Shown here: piece by piece, positions 1 to 9,062 of the stretch
Position numbering within the stretch: position 1 is the first letter of the stretch
How the letters are laid out: each line of letters starts with the position of its first letter
Assembly: GCF_016587435.1 (NCBI RefSeq)
Contig: NZ_BNJJ01000017.1
Coordinates: forward strand, 1-64,000
Length of the DNA stretch: 64,000 nt
DNA from: Dictyobacter formicarum
GTDB lineage: Bacteria; Chloroflexota; Ktedonobacteria; Ktedonobacterales; Ktedonobacteraceae
Reading direction: 5' to 3'
Program-made: the position numbers and the translations under genes
Notes under the pieces: model-generated
What the model saw: the letters and a program-made list of their open reading frames with translations, nothing else
Told to the model about the DNA's origin: nothing
Database searches by the model: none

Positions 1-12
1 GTCATCATCCAT
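1..12 (-). CDS. 5' end of a gene running off the left edge
   Basis: An ATG on the minus strand at 12-10 reads M-D-D-D to the window edge. It is preceded by a good Shine-Dalgarno (AAAGGAG, with a spacer of about 8 nt). Only four codons are visible, so no function can be assigned. The call rests on the ribosome binding site alone. Confidence 0.4.
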
Positions 13-198
13 GACTGGTGCTCCTTTCTATATTGTGTTGCTTGTGGATTCAGGTATGACGCGGTTTGTAACAATCCCTGGCATACTTCTCATCGCGAGT
101 TGATTGGAATCTGACACCTACAAAACAAACTACATAAGAAATATATACACAGGAGTCTGGAAGGATTAAAACAATGATGACTTATTTGTAAATTTATG

Positions 199-221
199 GC
201 AAATATAGTGTACTATATTGC
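199..221. promoter_or_regulatory. operator-like palindrome
   Basis: AATATAGT and ACTATATT form 8-bp arms around a GT centre, with further GC/GC symmetry outside. It lies about 190 bp upstream of the minus-strand gene that starts at position 12. The size fits a dimeric repressor site of the GntR or TetR kind; this is inference from symmetry only. Confidence 0.35.
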
Positions 222-284
222 ACACAATGGCATATAAATAAAAGTAAGTCAATATGATCCTGTCTCCATCAGCATCATAGGTGC

Positions 285-344
285 TGACGAGCATGCCGGG
301 GGCATGACGAGCATGCCGGGGGCATGACGAGCATGCTGGGGGCA
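285..344. repeat. three tandem copies of a 20-bp unit
   Basis: The unit TGACGAGCATGCCGGGGGCA occurs three times head to tail. The third copy has one C-to-T change. The array ends exactly where the open frame of the truncated propeller gene begins (348), so it marks or caused the break. The copies are contiguous with no spacers, so this is not a CRISPR. Confidence 0.85.
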
Positions 345-347
345 TGA

Positions 348-1178
348 TCTCCTCTACGTGACAATCAGTCGTACCTCTATGCTTTAGCAAGTGCAACGGG
401 TAGTGTACGCTGGTATCTTAATATGCCATCATCATTTACAATTACACTCAGCGCGAATGGAACAGTCTACTGCATCGCCGTTAATTATCTTTACGCAGTC
501 GATGAAGCGACTGGCAAGCTACAGTGGAAGCAACATAGCCTGGAGCTTGCAAGGTTTACACAGCTCTATCTGGTCAATGGTATTATCTATACCGTTACAG
601 GCAATTATATAGGAGATAGTGACTCATCAGGCACAAAGAGCCGCGTGTACGCATTTGCCGCGTCCAATGGGAAGTTACTGTGGACAACTCCAATTGGTCA
701 TGGATTGCTCACTGAGAATGTGGACGTTGTTCCTATAGCCTCAACCGCCCTACTATCACAAAACGGCTATCTGTTTGTGAACTCCAACTTGAAAAATGGG
801 CATACGATACAGGCATTGAATATGAAAGATGGAAAAGTTGCCTGGCAGGTGAATGTGCCAATGTCGACCATATATGTGAGTGGAAGAATCGCGAATCATG
901 CCCTCTATCTGACTAACGCGAATGTAGCACTGCCACGTCAATTTGTATCAATAGACCCTCGAACAGGCGAGCTTCTTGCCTCCCGTACATTGACACAATC
1001 ATACAAATCTACCGGGATTTTGGGTAATGATTCACAGCACATCTATCTCGGTATCGGATCTGAGCCTGGAATCATCCGGGCGATTACTAGCGTGCGCTTA
1101 TCGGATAGTTCAATGCTCTGGCAAAAGCAGCTCACCACGCCTTCTGATCGGATTTATCAAGTGGTCATGGCTCCATAG
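348..1178 (+). pseudogene. 5'-truncated PQQ-type beta-propeller protein
   Basis: The reading frame is open from 348, just after a stop at 345-347, and runs to a TAG at 1176-1178. It encodes repeated beta-propeller blades of the PQQ-like type: YLYALASATGSVRW, YLYAVDEATGKLQW, RVYAFAASNGKLLW, TIQALNMKDGKVAW and SIDPRTGELLA. The first blade lies upstream of the first ATG (423), so the normal start, and any signal peptide or anchor, has been lost. The missing part abuts the 20-bp tandem repeat. Proteins of this type are usually secreted or membrane-anchored and often serve as scaffolds rather than quinoprotein enzymes. An intact small protein from the 423 ATG is possible, but no Shine-Dalgarno supports it. 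Confidence 0.7.
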
Positions 1179-1197
1179 TTGATATGTTCGCTTTTGC

Positions 1198-1235
1198 AAA
1201 AGCCTGGCGAGAATAAATATCTTCGCCAGGCTTTT
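1198..1235 (+). terminator. intrinsic terminator after the propeller fragment
   Basis: AAAAGCCTGGCGA (1198-1210) pairs perfectly with TCGCCAGGCTTTT (1223-1235) across a 12-nt loop. The A/T ends of the stem supply the U-tract in either direction. Confidence 0.8.
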
Positions 1236-1334
1236 CGTATTTGCGGAACAGTTGCTGCAGAGCTTATAGATAAAGCAAGGAAGCATGGAACTATCGCGCA
1301 TTTTATTACGTAAAAGCAACAATAAAGGTGGAAT

Positions 1335-1574
1335 CATAGGTTCGGGCCTTGCGCCCGATTGGTTCCTGCACCTGCATCTTCCTCAAACAGGTGATGCTCG
1401 CCAACAAACACCTTCGTCGGATGCGCCTGTCCCAAAAATGACGATACCGTACGTAAGGGATGGTCCGCTTTTGGGCACCTCGTGGAGCGAGATGTGATGC
1501 TACGAGGTGCCTCGTCGTAGAGATACGGGGTCCCACAAACGGTGGGACAATCGAGGGCAAGCCTCGAACCTATA
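1335..1574. repeat. REPIN-like inverted hairpin element
   Basis: The left end is ATAGGTT-CGGGC-CTTGC-GCCCG-ATT (stem 1343-1357). The right end is its inverted partner AATCGAGG-GCAAG-CCTCGAACCTAT (stem 1552-1566). The CTTGC loop is constant while the stems differ in a compensatory way. Inside the right half is GTCCCAC-AAACG-GTGGGAC (1530-1548) and a CCCAAAA/TTTTGGG pair. The same parts recur at 48191-48369. No protein is encoded; the short ORFs here merely read through the hairpins. Confidence 0.7.
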
Positions 1575-1717
1575 CAATATCGTGTTATTGGTACAATTCC
1601 AATGCCAAACACGCGCATCCCCCAATTGTCGCAATGCTTGCATTTTTCTCCTGATTGATGCACAATGAGATAAGAACATTGTTTCTAATTTAGAGCGAAT
1701 AGAAAGGGATTGACTGC

Positions 1718-2068
1718 ATGGATGAAGAATTGATTGCGCGCCTGCGTACGATCTGCCTGGCGTTGCCGGAGGCGACCGAAGGAGGCGGTGTGGGGAATCC
1801 AACGTTTCGGGTGCGCGATAAGATTTTCGCGATGCAGCATCCTGTCGATGGTCGCATGACCGTCTGGTGCAAGGCGCCGGCGGGAGCACAGCAGGTGCTG
1901 GTCGGTTCTGACCCAGAGCACTTCTTTGTGCCGCCCTATGTTGGCCATCATGGCTGGATTGGCCTCTGGTTCGATGTCGATCTCGATTGGGAGCTGATCG
2001 CCAGCCTGGTTACCGATAGCTACGTGCTGACCGCTCCCAAACGTCTGGCGGCCCGGCTCAAGCGTTGA
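1718..2068 (+). CDS. MmcQ/YjbR-like protein
   Basis: This 116-residue protein matches the MmcQ/YjbR family in length and layout. It has an N-terminal helix ending CLALPEAT, the strand segment NPTFRVRDKIFAM, a P-x-x-F-F-V-P-P-Y-V-G segment, GWIGLWFD, and the closing SYVLTAPKRLAARL. Members are small CyaY-like folds, often annotated as DNA-binding, with no firmly known role. The ATG has an AAAGGG ribosome site. It is a single gene, 50 bp upstream of a DinB-like gene on the same strand, so the two may be co-transcribed. Confidence 0.75.
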   Translation: MDEELIARLRTICLALPEATEGGGVGNPTFRVRDKIFAMQHPVDGRMTVWCKAPAGAQQVLVGSDPEHFFVPPYVGHHGWIGLWFDVDLDWELIASLVTDSYVLTAPKRLAARLKR

Positions 2069-2118
2069 GTAAGGGCCCCTCTATTTTCTTGAGCGCTGTG
2101 CTGTAAGGAGAATCGTTC

Positions 2119-2682
2119 ATGACGTTACCACCCCGTTTAGAGCCCCTCCTCAAGCAATTTGATGATGCGCGGAACCGTCTCATTACGCGTCTGCAGGGGG
2201 TAACCGATGATGAGTATCTATGGGAGCCGGTTCCCAATTGCTGGAGTATTCGTCGACGAGATGCTTGCCAGACCGGCATGTCGTTTGGCAAAGGTGCCTG
2301 GGTGATGGAGTTTGAAGGACAGGAACCGGTGCCACCGCCAGTGACTACCATTGCCTGGCGTATGTGCCACCTTGCCAACGATTTTCTCCATCGTGCCGAT
2401 TACACTACAGGCACCAGATCGCTCGCGGTGGATGATTATGAGGTTTTCGGAGGGGCTCTGGATGCGCTCTCATCGCTGGATGTAGCAGCCGAGACGTGGC
2501 GAACTGTGCTCATTAATACAACCGATGAACAGCTGGACCAGGTTGGTCGTAGCCAATTGCCCTGGGGATTAGATCCTCGGCTCCCGTTCCTGGATATTAT
2601 CTGGTGGGTAAATCAGGAATTGCTGAGCCATGGCGCTGAGATTGCGCTTTTGCGCGACCTCTACCGTACGCGTTTGCGCTGA
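2119..2682 (+). CDS. DinB-like (DinB_2) family protein
   Basis: This 187-residue protein has the pattern of the DinB/YfiT four-helix bundle. The N-terminal helix LKQFDDARNRLITRLQGVTDDEYLWEP is typical, followed by W-S-I and the helix TIAWRMCHLANDF, whose His would be a metal ligand. A C-terminal SHGAEIALLRDLY segment supplies further His/Glu. The family holds metal-dependent thiol transferases and many uncharacterised proteins. The ATG is preceded by AAGGAG. A strong bidirectional terminator follows. Confidence 0.75.
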   Translation: MTLPPRLEPLLKQFDDARNRLITRLQGVTDDEYLWEPVPNCWSIRRRDACQTGMSFGKGAWVMEFEGQEPVPPPVTTIAWRMCHLANDFLHRADYTTGTRSLAVDDYEVFGGALDALSSLDVAAETWRTVLINTTDEQLDQVGRSQLPWGLDPRLPFLDIIWWVNQELLSHGAEIALLRDLYRTRLR

Positions 2683-2733
2683 ACCCGCTTTGGCAAATCA
2701 GCTTGCCTGGCTCTGTAGCTCGAGAAATACAGT

Positions 2734-2775
2734 AGCCAGAGAGGTCATTATCGGTCCTGATAACAACCTCTCTGG
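2734..2775. terminator. bidirectional terminator between convergent genes
   Basis: CCAGAGAGGT (2736-2745) pairs with ACCTCTCTGG (2766-2775); an inner ATTATC/GATAA pair extends it. A TTT follows on the plus strand. It separates the plus-strand DinB-like gene from the minus-strand CPBP gene. Confidence 0.75.
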
Positions 2776-2787
2776 TTTCATGTGCGC

Positions 2788-3750
2788 CTAAACGGTGGCA
2801 GGTGTGGTAAGGGCTGGTTGGACTGCTTGGGCTGGTTGAAGGCGTTTAGTGTAGATGAGCCAGCCGCTAAAGATGAACCAGGGTAGCACTCCGACGATGC
2901 CCAGAGGGGCTCCTATGTAGGGGTTGCCCACCGTCATGGCATAGCCTATGACGCTTCCCACGAAATTATTGACGACTGCGTGCGCCAGAACGATTGGCCA
3001 GATACTGCCGGTGCGAACGCGTAACCAGGTGAACATAATACTATAGGGAATTGTTGATAGCAGGAAGAAGAAGACGCCCAGGGCGGGATAGAGACCGCTG
3101 AATTCGTAGCGATCCAGGACGATCAGCGGCGCGTGCCAGAGGCCCCAGATGACTCCAACGAGCAGGGACGCTCGCACGTTTCCCAACGGCATCAACCTGG
3201 GCAGCAGGTAGCCGCGCCAGCCGAATTCTTCGCCAAACGTAGCGCCCATGGTGCGTGGTAAATTGATCGTCAGGGATGCCAGGATGAGCAACAGTCCCAG
3301 GCTACTGGGCGATAGAAGTGGTTGGTTGCCTTTTGGCAATATTCTCAGCAAATGGCCCATCTTTTCGGCCAGAACCCATTGCTGCAGATGCAACAGGATT
3401 GCCAGGCCGAAGCCGAGCGCCAGCAATATAATCGGTAGCAGGTAGGCGGCGACATAGAACAGCCAGATGCGCCTGTTCCCTTTGTATTCTTTCCCTCGCA
3501 AGCGCAGTCCGGCATCTCCAAAGCCCTCATGCCGTAGCCAGCGCACCAGCAGGGCCGCCAGTGTTGGGCCAAACATGCCCAGGACGGTACGCAGCGGAAA
3601 CGGCACGCCCACCAGTTTCAGCAGTACAAACGCGCTCCAGGAAAAACCAAACGTCAGTACCAGGTACCAACCGATACCTTTCCAGTTGACGGCAGTCGCC
3701 GTGTTCGGAGCGTCCGCTGGCAGAGCGTCCATATGACCCCTCGTATCCAT
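2788..3750 (-). CDS. CPBP family intramembrane metalloprotease
   Basis: The protein is 320 residues with about eight hydrophobic segments. It carries the CPBP (CAAX protease, Abi/Rce1-like) signatures: motif 1 EEFGWRGYLLPRL near residue 172 with the paired glutamates and Arg, motif 2 WGLWHAPL near 203, and HAVVNN near 257. In this family the Glu and His residues build the active site within the membrane. Substrates are unknown; related proteins process prenylated proteins or confer self-immunity to peptides. It is transcribed alone, towards the terminator at 2734. Confidence 0.88.
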   Translation of the reverse strand: MDTRGHMDALPADAPNTATAVNWKGIGWYLVLTFGFSWSAFVLLKLVGVPFPLRTVLGMFGPTLAALLVRWLRHEGFGDAGLRLRGKEYKGNRRIWLFYVAAYLLPIILLALGFGLAILLHLQQWVLAEKMGHLLRILPKGNQPLLSPSSLGLLLILASLTINLPRTMGATFGEEFGWRGYLLPRLMPLGNVRASLLVGVIWGLWHAPLIVLDRYEFSGLYPALGVFFFLLSTIPYSIMFTWLRVRTGSIWPIVLAHAVVNNFVGSVIGYAMTVGNPYIGAPLGIVGVLPWFIFSGWLIYTKRLQPAQAVQPALTTPATV

Positions 3751-3804
3751 GACAATACCTCATAGCTTTCTTTGCTTACCGCTATGTTATTTCTATATGC
3801 GAAT

Positions 3805-4005
3805 TTATTTCTCCTCATCATGATTGGTATCTTTTTTTTGTTGTAGATATTGAGCAAAGTCCCCCATCAAGCCTCCCACAAACACCTGGAAAAGATGCAT
3901 CATATCTTCGCGCGTAGCGCTGGCAAGTTCATCCTTACTCAGAACTGCATTGCCCTTCACTAGTGCATACGTTTTCTTATAGTCTAAAAGTTTCTGCTCG
4001 GCTTT
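3805..4005 (-). pseudogene. C-terminal remnant of an unknown protein
   Basis: The frame is open from 4005 to a TAA at 3807-3805 and encodes 66 residues. The sequence looks coding: an amphipathic, charged helix followed by DMMHLFQVFVGGLMGDFAQYL and a polar tail. The frame is closed upstream by TGA at 4008-4006 and has no ATG before residue 35. It may be the distal part of a frameshifted gene, or start at an internal GTG or ATG. I do not recognise the family. Confidence 0.3.
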
Positions 4006-4073
4006 TCAAGATACTGTATTGGATCCCACATCTGATTTTTATTTTTGCGCACGTAAAGTTGCGGGTGTTAGGG

Positions 4074-4268
4074 TTATATTTTTTTGCGCAGCCACGCGAC
4101 GGCTTGTTCATACTTATCGCAGCCGCTAAAGCGTTGCATATCGCCGTTGTTATTGTTGAGCAAAAGGGTATCATTCGCATATTCATCTGAGGCTGTGATG
4201 AATTTAATCTTATAGCCAAGCTCAGATGCCAGCATATTCATCAGCAGAATTGCCAGACCTTTTCGCAT
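4074..4268 (-). CDS. small hypothetical protein
   Basis: The 64-residue ORF starts at an ATG (4268-4266) preceded by AGAGGA at 4-5 nt; an upstream ATG at 4301 lacks a ribosome site. The N-terminal part, MRKGLAILLMNMLASELGYKI, is hydrophobic. The rest is polar and ends EQAVAWLRKKI. No family is recognised. It lies between the CPBP gene and the sensory operon on the same strand as both. Confidence 0.35.
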   Translation of the reverse strand: MRKGLAILLMNMLASELGYKIKFITASDEYANDTLLLNNNNGDMQRFSGCDKYEQAVAWLRKKI

Positions 4269-4441
4269 CGTGTCCTCTTTTTCCAATTTTCTTTTATTCA
4301 TTTATCGCTAAAAAATATACGTAGTTTTGCATATAAAAAGTAATCTTGTGGAAGTATGCAGGAGAAACGAGGCCCTTTGGTTAAGCCGCTGCAAGTGAGT
4401 GCCCACATTATGCACGGCGCGGCCGCTGTCTGCCAGCGTAG

Positions 4442-5598
4442 CTAGATAGCGGCTTCAATATCTTTTTCTGATGCATGCGCCCGATCCAGGGGTAGCGAAA
4501 AGCAGAAGGTTGCGCCCTGGCCCTCTTCACTCTCCACCCAGATATGCCCCTCCTGGCGCCGAATAATTTCAAAGGCAATATACAGGCCGAGCCCCAGGCC
4601 CGAAATCGATGCTTGCTGAGAGTCATCCATGCGGTAGAAAGGATCGAAGATCTTCTGCTGCAGCTGTTTGGGAATGCCGGGCCCAAAGTCCTGGACGCGC
4701 AGGGTCACAGATTCACTATCGGAGGTCGTTTTAACCACGATACGATCGCTGTCAGGAGCGTATTTGATGGCGTTCGTGAGCAGGTTGGTAATGACCTGTC
4801 CGATGCGCCCGCGATCCCCCAGATTGTTTTGTGGGATTCGCCGTCGCGTAAGATCGTGTGCTTTTCGGTTACCGGTTGAATTTCCTCGATCAGCTCAGAT
4901 ACCAGCTCGTCGAAATCAAAATAACTCTCGCGAAATTGAAGCTTGCCCCCTTCGATCCTGGTGACGTCCTGAAAGTCACTGATCAGCTCGGCGAGCTTAT
5001 CGATCTGGGTATTCATGCGTGTCGTTGTGCGTAGGACCTGCTCGTCACCGCTGAGCTGGAAGCGTTTACGCAGAATCTGCGCGTGTGCCTTCAAGCTGGT
5101 GAGCGGTGTACGCAGTTCATGCACAACCATGCTGATGAACTCATTGCGCTTCTTCTCGAGCTTCTGGGTGGCGAGCTGATCAGCGAGCAGCTTCTCGCGT
5201 TCGTGCTCGGCTTTTTTGCGCTCGATGGCATAGCGAATGCTGCGGCGCAGCAGGTCCTCCTGCAGGCCTTCCTTGGAGATATAATCGTCTGCGCCGGCCT
5301 GCAGGGCCTGGATATCGATTTCGGATTCGCTGGCACCGGTGAGGAGCACGATCGGCTTCCCATAGCCCTGGCTACGAGCTTTCCTGATCAACTCAATTCC
5401 ATTCAGCGCGCCCAGGCGATAGTCAAGCAGGCAGAGGTCATGCTGATCCCCCATCATTCGGGCCATGCCCGAAATGGGATCGCTCTCCCATACCAGTTTA
5501 TAGTGAGCATTGCGCATCTTGGTGAACACTTTTCTGAGGAGAATATAATCCTCCTCGTCGTCCTCAATGAGTAGAATCGTCGTTGGCTGTAGTTCCAT
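4442..5598 (-). pseudogene. REC-histidine kinase hybrid, frameshifted
   Basis: The first frame (5598 down to about 4820) encodes a receiver domain (ILLIEDDEEDY, phospho-Asp in LCLLDYRLGALNG) followed by a HisKA domain with the H-box MVVHELRTPLTSLKAHAQIL. The frame then breaks inside a run of five C on the plus strand (4816-4820). The adjacent frame supplies GDRGRIGQ, the N-box NLLTNAIKYAP, DFGPGIP, the F-box FDPFYR and GLGLGLYIA down to 4442. One more C would rejoin the two into a normal protein of about 385 residues with no membrane segment. Either the gene is recently inactivated or the base was lost in sequencing. The start overlaps the preceding response regulator gene by 35 bp, so the protein belongs to a three-gene phosphorelay. 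Confidence 0.85.
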
Positions 5599-6064
5599 AC
5601 GTATCCTTCTTTGACTTGCCAGGCAAAGTTACCACTTCAAACCAATATTTGCCCAATGCCTGCATGACCTCAATCAGCTTCTCAAAAGTAACAGGCTTGG
5701 TAATAAACGAGTTGACGCCCAACTTATAGGAGCGATAAATGTCCTCTTCCGCTTTTGATGTTGTAAAGACCACAATCGGAATGTCCCGTAATTCCGGATG
5801 GTTCTTGATCTCCCTGAGTGCTTCACGCCCATCTTTTTTGGGCATGTTCAGATCGAGGAGAATCAGCCCGGGCAGCGGCGCGGTCGAGGCGTCGGCATCG
5901 GCATATTTATTGCGATGAAGCAGGTAGTCGAGCAGCTCTTCTCCATCGCTGACGCTATAGAGTGTATTGAGCAATTTGCCTTTTTTTAATGCTTTTTGAG
6001 TGAGCAGAATATCGTCTTCATCATCATCCGCCATTAAAATGACGATGGAGCTAGAATTCATCAT
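5564..6064 (-). CDS. Rcp1-type single-domain response regulator
   Basis: This 166-residue protein is a lone receiver domain. It has the acidic cluster MADDDEDD, phospho-acceptor Asp in LILLDLNMPKKDGREAL, the Thr of VVFTTSKAEED, and Lys in FITKPVTFEKL. The length and N-terminal acidic stretch match the Rcp1/CheY-like regulators that pair with cytoplasmic multi-PAS or phytochrome kinases. It overlaps the upstream kinase by 14 bp and the downstream hybrid by 35 bp, so the three genes are translationally coupled. It probably shuttles phosphate between the 1003-residue kinase and the hybrid. Confidence 0.92.
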   Translation of the reverse strand: MMNSSSIVILMADDDEDDILLTQKALKKGKLLNTLYSVSDGEELLDYLLHRNKYADADASTAPLPGLILLDLNMPKKDGREALREIKNHPELRDIPIVVFTTSKAEEDIYRSYKLGVNSFITKPVTFEKLIEVMQALGKYWFEVVTLPGKSKKDTYGTTANDDSTH

Positions 6065-9062
6065 AGCGTTTATCCATATCTTTCGTTTGGTGATGTACTG
6101 GTAAGGTCACGATAAAGGTAGAGCCCTCGCCAACCTTACTGGTAGCGGTAATGGTACCGTCATGTCGTTCTACAATTTTGCGCACGACCGCTAAACCAAT
6201 ACCGGTGCCTTCATACTCATTTCTGCCATGCAGGCGTTGGAAGACGGTAAAGATGCGGTCCAGATATTTTTCATCGAAGCCAATACCGTTATCCTGGATG
6301 GTCAGAACGCACCTGGGTTCGTTCTTGAATTCACTTTCGGTCGAGGCATCCTGGATGATGGCTGCAACCTTAATGACTGGTGGCACATTAGGTCGATGAA
6401 ATTTCAAGGCGTTGCCCAGCAGATTTTGCAGGACCTGATAGATTTGCCGTGAGTCGGCATCAATGGTAGGTAATTCTCCTATCTCTATCGTGCCATGTGT
6501 TTCCTGGATGCGCGTCTCCAGGTCGTCTATGACATCGCGGGCAATCATTTCCAGGTTGGTGGGTGTAAATGGCAGGGTTTTGGTGGCGACCCGGGAGAAT
6601 GTGAGCAGGTCGTCGATCAGGACACGCATGCGACCGGCCGCGTTGCGCATCCGATCCAGGTATTCTTTGCCATCATCAATCTGCTCGCCATATTCATCTT
6701 CGAGCAGATTGCCAAAGGCTTGAATTTTGCGCAGTGGCTCCTGCAGGTCGTGCGAGGCCACATAGGCGAATTCTTGTAGCTCCTGGTTGCTGCGCTCCAG
6801 ATCAGCATTAAGCTGGCGCAGTTCTTCGGTGCGCTGGGCGACGCGGCTCTCCAGGTTGGCGTTCAGGTCCTGCAGGTTATGATAGATGCGCGCACGCTCA
6901 ATGGCCATGATGACGCGGCTGGCCAACTCTTCAGCGATATTGAGATCGGCCACGGTATAGGGTCCGCGCTCGGCGGAGGCGACCAGAATGACTGTGCCTT
7001 CAATCGTGTCTTCTATTACTAAAGGAACCACCATCGCCGAACCGGCATGGAATTTTTTCAGCACTTTCTGCTCGCCCTTATCTATGGTCAGGGTCCTATA
7101 AGCTTCCTGATCGAGATGAGTGATGATCTCCGATTTTTTCTGCTGCCGTACCGTGCCCAGCGCTGATGGTGTAACATCGATGACGCGGCTGATCTGCTCG
7201 AAGCTGAGCTCGCGCATGCCCTCCACCGAGTCGGGATAAGAGATACTCAAAGGTTGGATGTCTGGCTCTTCACTATGCAGGTCAATGCGACACCAGTCGC
7301 CGATGGCCGGGATGGCGTTTTTGATCACATGGACCAATACTTCCCGATAGTCGATCGAGGCAACCAGCAGCTTACTGGTGGCGGCGATAAAGCCGACCTG
7401 CTCCAGGGTTCGGGCTAGCTGTAATTCCGTCTCTTTTCGCTCGGTGATGTCGATGTGGACGCCGATGACACGTAGGGCCTGCCCATGTTCATCATAGTGT
7501 GTATCGCCTTTGCCCAGCATCCAGCGGATACTCCCATCAGGGCGTATGATGCGGAATTCAATATGATAAGGGGCACCACCCTGGATGGAGCGCTGAAGAT
7601 TACTTTCGACGCGTTCCAGGTCTTCTGGATGGATGCGCTGGACCCAGCTTTCGTATTTACCCTCAAAACCTCCGGCAGGTAGACCATATAAAGCCTCTAG
7701 CTCGGGGGTCCAGATGATATCATTGGTGGGCACGAGCCACTCAAAGGTTCCGATCTGCCCGGCTTGCTGCGCCATCTCCAGGCGCTGCTGACTGGATCTG
7801 GTGATTTCACGGTTACGGATCTGCTCGGTGACCTCGACGGCATGTACCATGACGCCCTCGACAGCGCCTTCAATGTTGCGCGCAGGCTGGTAGACAACGT
7901 TGAAGTAGCCTTCTTCCTTGTGCCCATTGAGTTTACGATCGATCATGACTGGTAGCTCACTGCCGATGAATGGCTTGCCTGTCTGATAGACATTATCGAG
8001 CAGTTCATAAAGGCCCTGACCCGCTAGTTCAGGCTGTGCCTCGCGGATAGTTCTGCCGATCAGGTCGCGATTACCGACGAGCTGTAGATAGCGTTCGTTG
8101 GCAAATTCAAACCTGTGCTCGGGGCCGCGTAAGAGACAGATGAGTGCCGGGACCTGCATAAAAAGATCGTAGAGTCGCTGGCGTTCAACTTCGGCCTCGG
8201 CCCGGGCTTGCTGCTCGCTCTCCAGCAGGCGCACGCGCTCTTCTTCGATAAGTTTCTGTTCGGTGATGTCGCGTGCGATGCTGAGCACAGACACCATGTT
8301 GCCGGCCGCGTCGAACTCGGGCGATAGGCGAGCCTGATAATAGCGCAGGCCTGTAGAGCCGTCAAATTTAAGCTCGATCTCTAATGGTTGTCGCGTCTCA
8401 AATGCCTTCTGCAGTCCAGCCTGCCAGTTGGTGACATGCTCGGCAGGTAAGCCCAGATCCGCGTGAGTTTTGCCAATAAATTCAGTCTGTGGAATGCCCG
8501 AAGTTCTAGCCCCCACCGGGTTGACATAGATGAAACGAAAGTTAGAATCAAAGCGGCTAATGATGTCCTGCGCGTTTTCAGCTAGCGTCTGGAAGGCCTG
8601 CTGCTGACGATAAAGATCCTCTTCCATTTTCTTGCGCGCATCGATTTCCTGGATGACCGTGATCAAATAGATAGGCGTGCCATCTTCATTTCGTGCCAGG
8701 CTGGCTGTTAATTGTACCCAGGTCAACTGACCGTCCTTACGTACGTAGCGCTTCTCGCCGCGATAGTTTGTGATCTCGTCGGCAATCAGTTGCTGGAGCG
8801 CGGTCATGCCATCAGCCAGGTCTTCCTGGTAGGTGGTTTGCTGGAAGGTAAGGCTTTGCAATTCTTCTCGACTATACCCTAAGATATCGCACAATTTCTG
8901 GTTCACCTGTAGCCAGCGGCCATCGAGTGCCACGTGTGCCATACCGACTGCCGCCTGCTCAAAAGTTGCCCGGAACCGTCGTTCGGTTTGTCTGACTTCG
9001 GAGCGCAGTTGTGAGATAGTACTTATCTCTTCCTGCGGAGTGGGATCAGGTCGTTTCGCCAT
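6051..9062 (-). CDS. multi-PAS/GAF sensor histidine kinase
   Basis: This 1003-residue protein has no transmembrane segment. Four PAS/PAC units are visible, near residues 28-150 (RFRATFEQAAVGMAHV), 155-275 (ISRFDSNFRFIYVNPVG), 300-420 (VPALICLLRGPEHRFEFAN) and 435-555 (QIGTFEWLVPTNDIIW). A GAF-like domain (about 570-730) and a coiled coil (DLNANLESRVAQRTEELRQL) follow. HisKA has FAYVASHDLQEPLRKI, an E-P-L variant of the H-box typical of phytochrome-like kinases. The ATPase domain has NLLGNALKF, DNGIGF, FTVFQRLH and GTGIGLAVV. It heads the overlapping operon with two receiver-containing genes. The ligand is unknown; PAS domains here could bind flavin, haem or small molecules. Confidence 0.93.
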   Translation of the reverse strand: MAKRPDPTPQEEISTISQLRSEVRQTERRFRATFEQAAVGMAHVALDGRWLQVNQKLCDILGYSREELQSLTFQQTTYQEDLADGMTALQQLIADEITNYRGEKRYVRKDGQLTWVQLTASLARNEDGTPIYLITVIQEIDARKKMEEDLYRQQQAFQTLAENAQDIISRFDSNFRFIYVNPVGARTSGIPQTEFIGKTHADLGLPAEHVTNWQAGLQKAFETRQPLEIELKFDGSTGLRYYQARLSPEFDAAGNMVSVLSIARDITEQKLIEEERVRLLESEQQARAEAEVERQRLYDLFMQVPALICLLRGPEHRFEFANERYLQLVGNRDLIGRTIREAQPELAGQGLYELLDNVYQTGKPFIGSELPVMIDRKLNGHKEEGYFNVVYQPARNIEGAVEGVMVHAVEVTEQIRNREITRSSQQRLEMAQQAGQIGTFEWLVPTNDIIWTPELEALYGLPAGGFEGKYESWVQRIHPEDLERVESNLQRSIQGGAPYHIEFRIIRPDGSIRWMLGKGDTHYDEHGQALRVIGVHIDITERKETELQLARTLEQVGFIAATSKLLVASIDYREVLVHVIKNAIPAIGDWCRIDLHSEEPDIQPLSISYPDSVEGMRELSFEQISRVIDVTPSALGTVRQQKKSEIITHLDQEAYRTLTIDKGEQKVLKKFHAGSAMVVPLVIEDTIEGTVILVASAERGPYTVADLNIAEELASRVIMAIERARIYHNLQDLNANLESRVAQRTEELRQLNADLERSNQELQEFAYVASHDLQEPLRKIQAFGNLLEDEYGEQIDDGKEYLDRMRNAAGRMRVLIDDLLTFSRVATKTLPFTPTNLEMIARDVIDDLETRIQETHGTIEIGELPTIDADSRQIYQVLQNLLGNALKFHRPNVPPVIKVAAIIQDASTESEFKNEPRCVLTIQDNGIGFDEKYLDRIFTVFQRLHGRNEYEGTGIGLAVVRKIVERHDGTITATSKVGEGSTFIVTLPVHHQTKDMDKRYDEF

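Noticed and set aside
285..344. CRISPR-like short repeats
   Set aside because: The three 20-bp units are contiguous with no spacers, and no cas genes are present.
1306..1663. Overlapping short ORFs on both strands at the first repeat element
   Set aside because: They read through the hairpins, lack ribosome sites, and similar peptides appear at 48107-48478 only because the DNA repeat recurs there.
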